A DNA stretch of 64,000 nt, from assembly GCF_019904175.1 (NCBI RefSeq), contig NZ_CP061913.1, positions 10,788,001 through 10,852,000 on the forward strand, read 5' to 3'. The notes under the pieces were generated by a model that made no database searches, was not told the origin of the DNA, and worked only from the letters and a program-made list of their open reading frames with translations. Each line of letters starts with the position of its first letter. Position 1 is the first letter of the stretch. This DNA is from Dactylosporangium vinaceum (GTDB lineage: Bacteria; Actinomycetota; Actinomycetes; Mycobacteriales; Micromonosporaceae). Both the position numbers and the translations under genes were made by a program. Shown here piece by piece: positions 22,346 to 31,563 of the stretch.

Positions 22346-24042
22346 GTCGGGCCCCAGACCGACGGGTTGTCGCGAATGTTCGCGTACTCCGAGTACGTGA
22401 ACGTCAGCGTCGGGCGCTGCATGAGCGGCAGGACGTACGCGTCCTTCGTCAGCAGGTCGTCGGCCTGGTTCAGGGTGTCGGCGGCATGCCTCGGGTCGAC
22501 GTCGATGGCCGCCGCGTGCACCAGCCGGTCCAGCTCGGCGTTGGAGTAGCCACCGTAGTTGCCGGCCGCCCCCGTGGCCCACCGCCGCTCGGCCGCGCCC
22601 TGGTACAGCGGGCCGTTGACGAAGTCGGACAGCACCAGGTCGAAGTCGCCCGCGGTGAGGGCCTGCTGGAGGTTGTCGGCCGGCTCCGGGCGGGCGTCGA
22701 TGCCGATGTTCTTCAGGGCGGCCGAGATCAGCTCGGCGGCCGCGGAGCGGATGGCGTTGTCCTTGTCGTAGCGCAGCCGCAGCGTCGGCACCGCCTCGCC
22801 GGCCTTCGTGGACAGCCGGCCGTTGTCGAGCTTGTAGCCGGCGGCGGTGAGCAGCTTCTTGGCCTTCTCGCTGTCGCCGGTGCCCTGGCCGGTGCCGGAG
22901 ATGACGTCCTTGTAGCCGGTGTCCCCGGGCACGAAGTTGTGGCTGCCCAGCGGCTTGAGGTCCTTGTCGAAGGCACCGTACGTCTTCTCGACGACGGTCT
23001 TGACGCTGACCTCGGTGAACAGGGCCCGGCGCAGGACGGGGTCGGCCAGATACTTGTTGCGCACGTTGAGCATCAGGTGCTCCCACGCGTAGCTCTCGCC
23101 CACCTCGTAGATCACTCCGGGCGTGCCGGAGACGCCCGCGACAAGGGTCTGCGAGGGCGTCGGCGACATGCCGGTGATCTCCTTGGCCTTGAGGGCGGGG
23201 AGGATCGCGGCCGGGTCGGTGATGAACCTGAACGTGATGGTGTCCAACGACGGCTTGGTCTTGCCGTACCACTTGTCGTTCTTCTTCAGCACCAGGCTCT
23301 TGTCGCGGTCGTACGAGTCGATCTGGTACGGGCCTCCCGACCAGGTCGGGACGGTGCGGGCGAACCAGTCGGAGGCCGCGTAGACGCCGTCGGGCTTGGC
23401 GAGGTCGTAGCCCTGCTTGGTGGCCAGGTGCGAGGGGTAGAGCCCGTCGTTGGAGAAGTTGCCCTTCCAGTCGCCGAAGGTCTTGCCATCGGTGAACGTC
23501 ATGGTGACGGTCTTGCCACTGTCCGAACCGACAATGCTTTTGATGACGTCGTACCCCGCCGTGGCGGCCGGTGTGCAGCCGTTGCAGTGCAGCGGGTTAC
23601 CGGAGTTCTGCTTCCACGAGAAGATGAAGTCGTCGGCGGTGATGGGAATGCCGTCGCTCCAGACCGCGTCGGGACGGATCTTGTAGACGATCGTCTCGGG
23701 GTTCTGGTTGGTGATGTCGGCGCTGATCATCAGGTCGGCGTTGAGCTGGAGGCGGCCCTGCGGGTCGACCTCGAACACCTGCGGGAGCAGGCCGGACAGG
23801 GCCTGCTTGGTGCTCGGTGAGGCGCCGTCCTTCGTGTTGACGTTCCAGTTGGCGATGGTGCGCTCGAGGCCGTAGGTGTATGACCCGCCGAGCTTCAGCT
23901 CGCCACCGTTGCAGGTGGTCGGATTCTTCTCGCAGTCCGCGAACCCGATGGTGGCCGTCGGGGACGGTTTGCCGGAGCCGCCGCCGGTGCACGCGCCGAG
24001 CAGCAGCGCGACCGCCGTCAGCGCCACGGCCACGCCTCGCAT
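22309..24042 (-). CDS. Family 5 (oligopeptide-type) ABC solute-binding lipoprotein
   Basis: 577 residues. A signal peptide with lipobox LLGAC (Cys18) is followed by a family 5 binding-protein fold with IRPDAVWSDGIPITADDFIF, LVLKKNDKWYG and a C-terminal region typical of DppA/OppA/MppA proteins. The ATG at 24042 follows a GGAAGG ribosome binding site. It lies 46 nt after efeB on the same strand with no permease or ATPase genes nearby, so it is an orphan receptor that could serve a transporter elsewhere. Its ligand is unknown; linkage to iron uptake is suggestive only. Confidence 0.88.
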   Translation of the reverse strand: MRGVAVALTAVALLLGACTGGGSGKPSPTATIGFADCEKNPTTCNGGELKLGGSYTYGLERTIANWNVNTKDGASPSTKQALSGLLPQVFEVDPQGRLQLNADLMISADITNQNPETIVYKIRPDAVWSDGIPITADDFIFSWKQNSGNPLHCNGCTPAATAGYDVIKSIVGSDSGKTVTMTFTDGKTFGDWKGNFSNDGLYPSHLATKQGYDLAKPDGVYAASDWFARTVPTWSGGPYQIDSYDRDKSLVLKKNDKWYGKTKPSLDTITFRFITDPAAILPALKAKEITGMSPTPSQTLVAGVSGTPGVIYEVGESYAWEHLMLNVRNKYLADPVLRRALFTEVSVKTVVEKTYGAFDKDLKPLGSHNFVPGDTGYKDVISGTGQGTGDSEKAKKLLTAAGYKLDNGRLSTKAGEAVPTLRLRYDKDNAIRSAAAELISAALKNIGIDARPEPADNLQQALTAGDFDLVLSDFVNGPLYQGAAERRWATGAAGNYGGYSNAELDRLVHAAAIDVDPRHAADTLNQADDLLTKDAYVLPLMQRPTLTFTYSEYANIRDNPSVWGPTYNIGEWGLRST

Positions 24043-24088
24043 TTGCCTTCCAGTAACAAACGCCACCCGGCCACCATAGGGGGCGGGC

Positions 24089-25345
24089 TCAGACGAAGAG
24101 GGCACGACCCCAGTAGTCGTCCGCGCCGGAGACCCCCGGCGGGCAGGCGAACAGCCCACTGGAGACGTGCCGGATGTACTCGTTGAGCGCATCCTGCCGC
24201 GAAAGCCGGGTCTGGATCGCCACGAACTGCTTGCGCGGGTCGCGCTGATAGGCGATGAAGAACAGCCCGGCGTTGAGCCGGCCGAGCCCGTCGGAGCCGT
24301 CGACGAAGTTGTACCCCCGCCGCAGCAGCCGCGCACCGTTGTTGAACTGCTGGTGGGCGAGCCGCACGTGGGCGTCCCGGGCGATGGCGGGGGCGCCGTC
24401 GGAGCCCGTCGCGTCGAAGTTCGGCTCGTCGAACTCCTTGGCCGAGCCCAGCGCGGCGCCCTCGCCCTTGTTGCGGCCGATGATCGCCTCCTGCTCGGCG
24501 AGCGAGGTGCGGTCCCAGGTCTCGATGAGCATCCGGATCTTGCGGGTGACCATGTAAGAACCGCCGGTCATCCAGTCCGGGCCGTCGCCGCCGGCCACCC
24601 AGAGCTGCTCGTCGAGGAGCTTGGGCTCCTCGGCCTTGAGGTTGGCCGTGCCGTCCTTGAAGCCGAACAGGTTGCGCGCGGTCTGCTGGGTCACCGATGT
24701 CGAGGAGGTGCGCCCGAAGCCCAGCTGGGACCAGCGGACGCTCACCACCCCGAAGCCGATGCGGGCCAGGTTGCGCACCGCGTGCACGGCGATCTGCGGG
24801 TCGTGGGCGCACGCCTGCACGCAGATGTCGCCGCCGGAGATCTCCGGCTGGAGGGCGTCCTTGGCGAACTTCGGCAGGTCGGCCAGGGCGGCCGGGCGCT
24901 TGTCGGCGATGCCGAACCGATCCTTGCCCTCCGCGGTGCGAAACAGCGTCGGGCCGAAGCCGATCGTCAGCGTGAGCCCGGAGGGTGGCAGGCCCAGGGC
25001 CTCGCCGGTGTCGTCGGGCGCCGCCTCCGGCACCCCGTTGACGGCACCGATGACACCCGCGTCCCGGCCCTGCGTCATCCGGGCGGCCGCCGCGGTCCAC
25101 TTCTGCAGCAGCTCGACGAGCTCGGCCTTCTTGTCGGTGATGACGTCGAAGGCGACGAAGTGCAGCCGGTCCTGGGCGGGCGTGATGATCCCGGCCTGGT
25201 GGCCGCCGTAGAAGGGCACCGCCGCGCCCGCGTCGTTGGCCTGGGCGGGCAGTGCCCCGTCGAAGACCTCCATGGCGACGGCCCCGCCGGCCGCGGCCCC
25301 GAGGGCCCCGGCTCCGGCGAGTCCGAGCATCTTGCGACGATCCAT
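24089..25345 (-). CDS. efeB: Deferrochelatase/DyP-type peroxidase EfeB
   Basis: Heme-dependent dye-decolorising peroxidase, the exported subunit of the EfeUOB iron system. 418 residues with a Tat signal (MDRRKMLGLAGAGALGAAAGG), the DyP motif GFKDGTAN containing the distal Asp, and a proximal heme His within RDAHVRLAH. The ATG at 25345 follows AGAAGGG; an upstream in-frame start would displace the twin arginine signal from the N-terminus. It is third in the efeU-efeO-efeB operon. Confidence 0.94.
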   Translation of the reverse strand: MDRRKMLGLAGAGALGAAAGGAVAMEVFDGALPAQANDAGAAVPFYGGHQAGIITPAQDRLHFVAFDVITDKKAELVELLQKWTAAAARMTQGRDAGVIGAVNGVPEAAPDDTGEALGLPPSGLTLTIGFGPTLFRTAEGKDRFGIADKRPAALADLPKFAKDALQPEISGGDICVQACAHDPQIAVHAVRNLARIGFGVVSVRWSQLGFGRTSSTSVTQQTARNLFGFKDGTANLKAEEPKLLDEQLWVAGGDGPDWMTGGSYMVTRKIRMLIETWDRTSLAEQEAIIGRNKGEGAALGSAKEFDEPNFDATGSDGAPAIARDAHVRLAHQQFNNGARLLRRGYNFVDGSDGLGRLNAGLFFIAYQRDPRKQFVAIQTRLSRQDALNEYIRHVSSGLFACPPGVSGADDYWGRALFV

Positions 25346-25407
25346 ACCGAGCCCTTCTTCCAGCGTCACTCGCGACTTCAGCGTCACTCGCTACTTCGAG
25401 CCGGCCG

Positions 25408-26547
25408 CTACTTGGAGGCGACCAGCGGGGCCACCTTGCTGATCGGCTCAGCCAGGGCGTTGATGGCGTCGCCGAGGGACTTCAGCTGGGCCTCGGACAG
25501 CTCGTTGTGCAGCTTCCATCCGTCGCCGCTGCGGTGCTTGTCCAGCTCCGCCTGCGCCGCCGCGAACTTGTCGTCCAGGCTCTTGGCCAGGGCGGCGTCC
25601 TTCTCCTCGATCACCGGCCGCAGCGCGGCGATCGCCGCCTTCGAGCCTTCGAGGTTGGCCTGGAAGTCCCACAGGTCGGTGTGCGAGAAGGTGTCCTCCT
25701 CGCCCGTGATCTTGCCCGTGGCGACCTCGTCGAGCAGCTCCTTGGCGCCGTTGGCGAGCTCGATCGGGGAGAGCTGGACGGTCTCGGCCTTGGCCACGAT
25801 CGTCTTGACGTCCTCGAGCAGCTTGTCGGCGGTCGGGCCGGACTTGCTGATGTCCTTGGTGACCCAGAGGTCCTTCTCGATCTTGTGGAAGCCGGTCCAC
25901 TCCTGGCCCGCCTCCAGGTCGGCCTCGCGGGCGTCGATCGCCGGGTCGAGGTCGCCGAAGCTCTCGGCCACCGGCTCGATCCGCTCCCAGTAGGTGCGGG
26001 CGACCGGGAAGAGCGCCTTGGCCTTCTCGGCGTCGCCGGCCTTGACCGCGTTGACGAACTCCGTCGTCTTGGCGATGAGCGCGCCGGTGTTGTTCTTCAC
26101 GTACTGCTGGTAGTCCTTCGTCGCCTGCGAGAGCTTGGCGTCGTCGGTCAGCGGCTTGCTCTCACCGGTGGCCTTGAACGCGCCCCGGATGCCGTTGCCG
26201 ACCATGCCGGGCTTGCAGGCGGTCTCGTAGGTGCCGGCGGCCAGCTCCACGATCAGCTCGCGGGTGAGGCCGGGCGCGACGTTCTCCACCTCGCCGATGA
26301 TCCGATCGCCGGTCGCGTACACGTAGAACTCGGTGACCTTCCCGCCCTTGTTGCTGACGGTGAAGGTGACCGGGCCGGAGGCCGCCTCGGTCTTCTCGAC
26401 CTTGCACTCGGTGTCGGTAGCGGTCACGGCGATCTTGCCGTTCGAGCTGCTCTGCGCGGCCGGAGGCTTGTCGTCACCGCAGGCGGTGAGGCCGGCCAGG
26501 GCCAGCGCCGGTACGGCACCGAGCGCGAACAGGCGTGCAGTACGCAT
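25408..26547 (-). CDS. efeO: Iron uptake lipoprotein EfeO
   Basis: Periplasmic-side component of the EfeUOB transporter. 379 residues: a lipoprotein signal with LTAC (Cys23), a cupredoxin-like domain (residues ~35-130, containing ETACKPGM), then an M75 imelysin-like domain with the HxxE motif in GFHKIEKDLWV. An AGGAG ribosome binding site precedes the ATG. It lies 34 nt after efeU and 62 nt before efeB. Confidence 0.95.
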   Translation of the reverse strand: MRTARLFALGAVPALALAGLTACGDDKPPAAQSSSNGKIAVTATDTECKVEKTEAASGPVTFTVSNKGGKVTEFYVYATGDRIIGEVENVAPGLTRELIVELAAGTYETACKPGMVGNGIRGAFKATGESKPLTDDAKLSQATKDYQQYVKNNTGALIAKTTEFVNAVKAGDAEKAKALFPVARTYWERIEPVAESFGDLDPAIDAREADLEAGQEWTGFHKIEKDLWVTKDISKSGPTADKLLEDVKTIVAKAETVQLSPIELANGAKELLDEVATGKITGEEDTFSHTDLWDFQANLEGSKAAIAALRPVIEEKDAALAKSLDDKFAAAQAELDKHRSGDGWKLHNELSEAQLKSLGDAINALAEPISKVAPLVASK

Positions 26548-26581
26548 GGTTCTCCTACAAAAGGAAGGGTGGAGTGAGCAA

Positions 26582-27412
26582 TCAGGCGTTCGACGGCGCC
26601 GGCTCCGGCGCCGGCTTGCGCAGCATCGGCAGCAGGAAGAGCACGAGCACCGGCACTCCGTAAGCGATCCAGGCGATCGTCTCGAGCACTGACGGCTGGG
26701 GCGTGAAGTTGAACATGCCGCGCAGCAGCTCCGCGTACCAGGCGGTCGGCGGCAGCGCGCCGGTGAGGTCGAACGCATGGTTGTTCAGGCCCGGCAGGAC
26801 GTTGGCCTCCTGCAGGTCGTGGACCCCGTACTTGAGGATGCCGGCGGCCACGAGCACGAGCAGGGCCCCGGTCCAGGTGAAGAACTTGGTCAGGTTGATC
26901 CGCACGGCGCTGGCGTAGAGCAGGAAGCCGAGCACGACCGCGGTGGCCAGGCCGAGCGTGATGCCCACGAAGGGCTGCCAGTCGTCGGCGCCCTGGGCCG
27001 CGGCGAAGAACAGGATCGACGTCTCCAGGCCCTCGCGGGCGACGGCGAGGAAGGCCATGCCGGCCACCGCGAACGGGCCGACCTGGATCGCGTCCTCGAG
27101 CCGGCCGCGCAGCTCCTTGCTCATCTGGCGGGCCATCCGGCGCATCCAGAAGATCATGAACGTCACGAAGACGACGGCGATGAGCGAGGCGATCGCGTCG
27201 ACGAGCTCCTGATGGGGGCCGGAGAGGTATGCGGTGCCGGCCTGCAGCAGCGCGGCCACCCCGATGGAGAGCAGTGCCGCGACCGCGACGCCCGACCACA
27301 CCCACTTCAGCAGGTGCTTGCGGTCGGACTTGACCAGGAAGGCGACGAGGATCGAAACCACCAGGGTGATCTCGAGGCCCTCGCGCAGGCCGATCAGGTA
27401 GATGGCGGTCAC
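26582..27412 (-). CDS. efeU: Iron permease EfeU (FTR1 family)
   Basis: Inner-membrane high-affinity iron permease related to yeast Ftr1. 276 residues, about seven helices, with two REGLE iron-binding motifs (LREGLEITL near residue 10 and AREGLETSIL near 126). The GTG start lies 29 nt downstream of an IdeR/DmdR-like operator, so the operon is probably repressed by iron. Confidence 0.95.
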   Translation of the reverse strand: MTAIYLIGLREGLEITLVVSILVAFLVKSDRKHLLKWVWSGVAVAALLSIGVAALLQAGTAYLSGPHQELVDAIASLIAVVFVTFMIFWMRRMARQMSKELRGRLEDAIQVGPFAVAGMAFLAVAREGLETSILFFAAAQGADDWQPFVGITLGLATAVVLGFLLYASAVRINLTKFFTWTGALLVLVAAGILKYGVHDLQEANVLPGLNNHAFDLTGALPPTAWYAELLRGMFNFTPQPSVLETIAWIAYGVPVLVLFLLPMLRKPAPEPAPSNA

Positions 27413-27441
27413 GCAGACTCCGCAGGTAAGGCTTTGCTAAC

Positions 27442-27460
27442 TTAGGTCAGCTTTACCTTA
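27442..27460. promoter_or_regulatory. IdeR/DmdR/DtxR-type iron box upstream of efeUOB
   Basis: TTAGGTCAGCTTTACCTTA matches 14 of 19 positions of the actinobacterial consensus TTAGGTTAGGCTAACCTAA and keeps the outer arms TTAGGT and ACCT.A. It lies 30 bp upstream of the efeU start, where a bound repressor would block transcription. Confidence 0.7.
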
Positions 27461-27501
27461 GGCCACACCGCCATCGACTACAAGCTCGTGGAACTTGAGT
27501 G

Positions 27502-27534
27502 AAAAAGGCCCCACCGGAGCGATCCGGCGGGGCC
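27502..27534 (-). terminator. ahcY intrinsic terminator
   Basis: Positions 27523-27534 and 27507-27518 form a 12-bp stem with one mismatch and a 4-nt loop, followed on the minus strand by TTTTT (27506-27502). It begins 33 nt after the ahcY stop. This is a canonical Rho-independent terminator. Confidence 0.85.
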
Positions 27535-27566
27535 CTTCGTCGAGCGCAGTGCAGTGCAGGCGGATG

Positions 27567-29033
<1,467 letters not shown>

Positions 29034-29144
29034 TTCGATCTCCTGGTCTGCAGAGGCTGGACGGCGACCCTTCACGGTACGCGGCAAGGCTGGAGCCCCG
29101 GTAAAGCACCCCTATACCCGCACCTGAAACGGCCGGTAGACAGC

Positions 29145-29180
29145 GAGCAGGGCGGCGAGATCGCTCTCACCGCCCTGCTC
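29145..29180 (-). promoter_or_regulatory. Stable hairpin in the ahcY 5' leader
   Basis: GAGCAGGGCGG pairs with 29170-29180 across a 14-nt loop. It lies inside the inferred ~200-nt ahcY leader, so it could be an attenuator, an RNA-stability element or simply structure. No U-run follows it. Confidence 0.4.
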
Positions 29181-29243
29181 TTCCCCCCGGTTTGGTTCCC
29201 CCGCATGTTGCTTGGACCATGTCTCAAGCTCTGCGTAACTATG

Positions 29244-29271
29244 AGACTACCCTGCGCAACCGAATTGTCAA
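29244..29271 (-). promoter_or_regulatory. ahcY: ahcY promoter, housekeeping-sigma type
   Basis: On the minus strand a perfect TTGACA -35 (29271-29266) is separated by 16 bp from TAGTCT (29249-29244). Transcription would start near 29237, giving a leader of about 200 nt. Confidence 0.65.
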
Positions 29272-29311
29272 GCAATTGCTCCTAAATCGGACGCTTTGGA
29301 TGCCTAACGAG

Positions 29312-29346
29312 ACCGGGCGCGCTGCGAGAGTCGCAGCGCGCCCGGT
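29312..29346 (-). terminator. manA operon terminator
   Basis: A perfect 16-bp stem (29312-29327 with 29331-29346) closes a 3-nt loop, 18 nt after the manA stop. There is no U-run. Confidence 0.8.
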
Positions 29347-29363
29347 TCAGCAGCCCGTGTGGG

Positions 29364-30512
29364 TTACGGCAGCGGCGTGGCCGCCTGGAAAGCCTCGCCG
29401 GCGCCGCTCAATGAGAGCTCGGGCCGGCTGGCCGGGGCGAAGGCGGCCTGGCCGGCGCTCAGCGTCACCGGCACCGCCCCGTCGTCGACCCGGAGCGAGC
29501 CCCGCGTGCACAGCACGATCCGGGGTCCGCCGCCGGGCAGCCGGACCGCGGGCCGGTCGGCGTCGAGCACCGCCCGGTGCAGCGCGAAGTCGGGCAGCGG
29601 AACGGGGTAGGCCGAGAGCCCGCCGCCCAGGTCCGCCGCGTGGGTCACCGGCTCGTCGAGCACCTCGAAGCGCAGCACCCGCAGCAGCTCCTCGACGTCG
29701 ACGTGCTTCGGGGTCAGGCCGCCGCGCAGCACGTTGTCGGAGGCGGCCATGATCTCCACCCCGACGCCGCGCAGGTAGGCGTGCAGGTTGCCGGCCGGCA
29801 TCCAGACCGCCTCGGAGGGGCGCAGCCGGATGCGGTTGAGCAGCGTGGCGACGATCACGCCGGCGTCGCCCGGATACTGCTCGGCCAGCCCCGCCACTAG
29901 GTCGTACGCCGGCTTCTCGGCCACCCGCGGCGCGCACGCGGCCACCACCTCGCCGACCAGCTCGGCGTCCGGGGCACCCAGCAGGCCGCGGACCGCGTCG
30001 TGCAGGGCCGCCGCCGGGTCCTCCTGGCGCAGCGCGTCGACCGTCGGCTTGAGCCGCTCCACGCCGAGCGCGGCCAGGTCGGCCGCGGCCGCCGCCGGGT
30101 CGCGGAAGCCGCACAGCGCGTCGAAGTCGGTGAGCGCGACGAGCATCTCCGGCTTGTGCCAGGCGTCGACGTAGGAGCCGTGCCCGGCCGCGTGGGCCTC
30201 CCGGGCCCGGTCGAGCGTCGGGTGGGCCTGCAGCGAGAGCGGCTGGGCGGCCGCCAGCACCTTGAGCAGGAACGGCAGCCGGGTGCCGAAGCGCTCGACG
30301 TTTGCCGCGCCCAGCAGGGTCACCGGGTCGGCCGCGATCGCGTCGACGAGCGAGGCGCCGCTCACGGCCAGCCGGGACGGGCTCGCCGGGTGGGCGCCCA
30401 TCCACAGCTCGGCCTCGGGGTCGGCCGTGGGCGCCGGCCGGCCCTGGAGGTTGGCGATCGCGGTGTGCGACCCCCATGCGTACTTGCGGATGGGACTGTC
30501 GAGCAGCTCCAT
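29364..30512 (-). CDS. manA: Mannose-6-phosphate isomerase, class I
   Basis: Interconverts fructose-6-phosphate and mannose-6-phosphate, feeding GDP-mannose and mannosylated cell-wall lipids. 382 residues, starting MELLDSPIRKYAWGSHTAIA. Zinc-site residues lie in LSLQAHP and in the cupin region MPAGNLHAYLRG, with ASDNVLRGGLTPKHVD further on. The start lies 2 nt after the upstream cation-efflux stop, so it is the last gene of the manB-to-manA operon. Confidence 0.93.
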   Translation of the reverse strand: MELLDSPIRKYAWGSHTAIANLQGRPAPTADPEAELWMGAHPASPSRLAVSGASLVDAIAADPVTLLGAANVERFGTRLPFLLKVLAAAQPLSLQAHPTLDRAREAHAAGHGSYVDAWHKPEMLVALTDFDALCGFRDPAAAAADLAALGVERLKPTVDALRQEDPAAALHDAVRGLLGAPDAELVGEVVAACAPRVAEKPAYDLVAGLAEQYPGDAGVIVATLLNRIRLRPSEAVWMPAGNLHAYLRGVGVEIMAASDNVLRGGLTPKHVDVEELLRVLRFEVLDEPVTHAADLGGGLSAYPVPLPDFALHRAVLDADRPAVRLPGGGPRIVLCTRGSLRVDDGAVPVTLSAGQAAFAPASRPELSLSGAGEAFQAATPLP

Positions 30513-30514
30513 GG

Positions 30515-31480
30515 TCAGTGCGCCTCCGCCGGAGCCGTCGTCTTGTCCGCCGCCTCGCCGGCCTTGCTCGCCCGGTAGATGTCGGGCTCCAGGTAGATCA
30601 CCCGGGCGATCGGGACCGCGGCCCGGATGCGCTCCTCGGCCGCGTCGATCCCGCGGGCGATCTCGTCGGCCGTCTCGTTGTGCCGCACCGCGATCTTGGC
30701 CGCCACCAGCAGCTCGTCCGGGCCGAGGTGCACGGTGCGCATGTGGATCACGCGCTCCACCTCGGGACCGTCGGTGATCGCCGCCTCGATGGCGTCGACC
30801 TGCTCCGGCGTGGCCGCCTCGCCGACCAGCAGGCTCTTCATCTCGACCGCGAGCACGGCGGCGACCAGGAGCAGCAGCACACCGATGGCCGCGGTGCCGA
30901 TGCCGTCCCAGATCCCGTTGCCGGTGATCAGGGTGAGCCCGACGCCGAACAGCGCGAGCACCAGGCCCACCAGCGCGGCGAAGTCCTCCAGCAGGATGAC
31001 CGGCAGCTCCGGCTCCTTGGCCCGGCGGATGAACTGGACCCAGGTCGCCTTGCCCTTGATCTTGCGGGTCTCGGCGATCGCGGTGCGGAAGGAGAAGCCC
31101 TCCATGGCGATCGCGGCGACCAGCACCGCCACCGGCACCCACTGCCAGGACTCGATCGGCTCCGGGTGGGAGATCTTGTGCCACGCCTCGTAGATGGCGA
31201 AGACGCCGCCGACGAAGAACAGCACGACGGCGACGATGAAGGCGTAGATGTAGCGCTCCCGGCCGTATCCGAACGGGTGGCGGGCGGTCGCCTGCTTCGA
31301 CGCCTGCTTGCCGCCGAGCAGCAGCAGGCCCTGGTTGCCGGAGTCGGCGACCGAGTGGATGGCCTCGGCCAGCATCGACGAGGAGCCGGTCAGGAAGAAC
31401 GCGATGAACTTGGTGACGGCGATGCCGAGGTTGGCGGCGAGGGCCGCCAAGATCGCCTTCGTCCCGCCCTCAGTACTCAC
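30515..31480 (-). CDS. Cation diffusion facilitator transporter (copy 1)
   Basis: 321 residues with six predicted helices and a cytoplasmic C-terminal domain. Metal-site signatures of the CDF family appear in TGSSSMLAEAIHSVADSGNQ (helix 2) and LLEDFAALVGLVLALFGVG (helix 5). Likely exports Zn2+ or a similar divalent metal in exchange for protons. The GTG start overlaps the stop of the ERSG mini-ORF that separates it from the SIS gene. It lies 2 nt from manA; mannose-6-phosphate isomerase is a metalloenzyme, but a direct link is only a guess. A close paralogue lies at 34579. Confidence 0.92.
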   Translation of the reverse strand: MSTEGGTKAILAALAANLGIAVTKFIAFFLTGSSSMLAEAIHSVADSGNQGLLLLGGKQASKQATARHPFGYGRERYIYAFIVAVVLFFVGGVFAIYEAWHKISHPEPIESWQWVPVAVLVAAIAMEGFSFRTAIAETRKIKGKATWVQFIRRAKEPELPVILLEDFAALVGLVLALFGVGLTLITGNGIWDGIGTAAIGVLLLLVAAVLAVEMKSLLVGEAATPEQVDAIEAAITDGPEVERVIHMRTVHLGPDELLVAAKIAVRHNETADEIARGIDAAEERIRAAVPIARVIYLEPDIYRASKAGEAADKTTAPAEAH

Positions 31481-31563
31481 ATCGCCTCCGCTTCGCTGCG
31501 GCGAGCGTCGCCATGGCGGTGTCCATGGCTCGGGCCTCTTCCGCTTCGCTCCAGCACGCTCAT
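31477..31563 (-). CDS. ERSG-type linker mini-ORF between SIS gene and cation efflux gene
   Basis: 28-residue frame beginning MSVLERSGRGPSHGH and ending SEAEAM. Its ATG overlaps the SIS gene stop (ATGA) and its TGA overlaps the GTG of the efflux gene (GTGA). A GGAGG ribosome binding site for the next gene lies inside its last codons. The N-terminal MSxxERSG pattern and the coupling geometry match the cassettes at 32768 and 43762. Whether the peptide matters or only the coupling is unknown. Confidence 0.45.
   Translation of the reverse strand: MSVLERSGRGPSHGHRHGDARRSEAEAM
31481..31563 (-). repeat. ERSG linker element, 83-nt divergent copy
   Basis: Spans from the SIS stop to the CDF start. The outer part, TGAGCGTGCTGGAGCGAAGC at 31543-31562, matches the element core; a second GCAGCGAAGCGGAGG lies at 31486-31500. 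Length 83 nt is congruent to 2 modulo 3, like the 89-nt copies. Confidence 0.6.

Larger units (their letters stand above)
29034..29363 (-). other. ahcY leader and promoter region; manA terminator
   Basis: 330 bp without a gene. It contains the ahcY promoter (29244-29271), an 11-bp perfect hairpin in the putative leader (29145-29180), and the manA terminator (29312-29346). I see no match to the conserved core of the SAH riboswitch. Confidence 0.6.

Noticed and set aside
29034..29237. SAH riboswitch upstream of ahcY
   Set aside because: The leader has a hairpin but none of the conserved SAH-riboswitch core that I can recognise.
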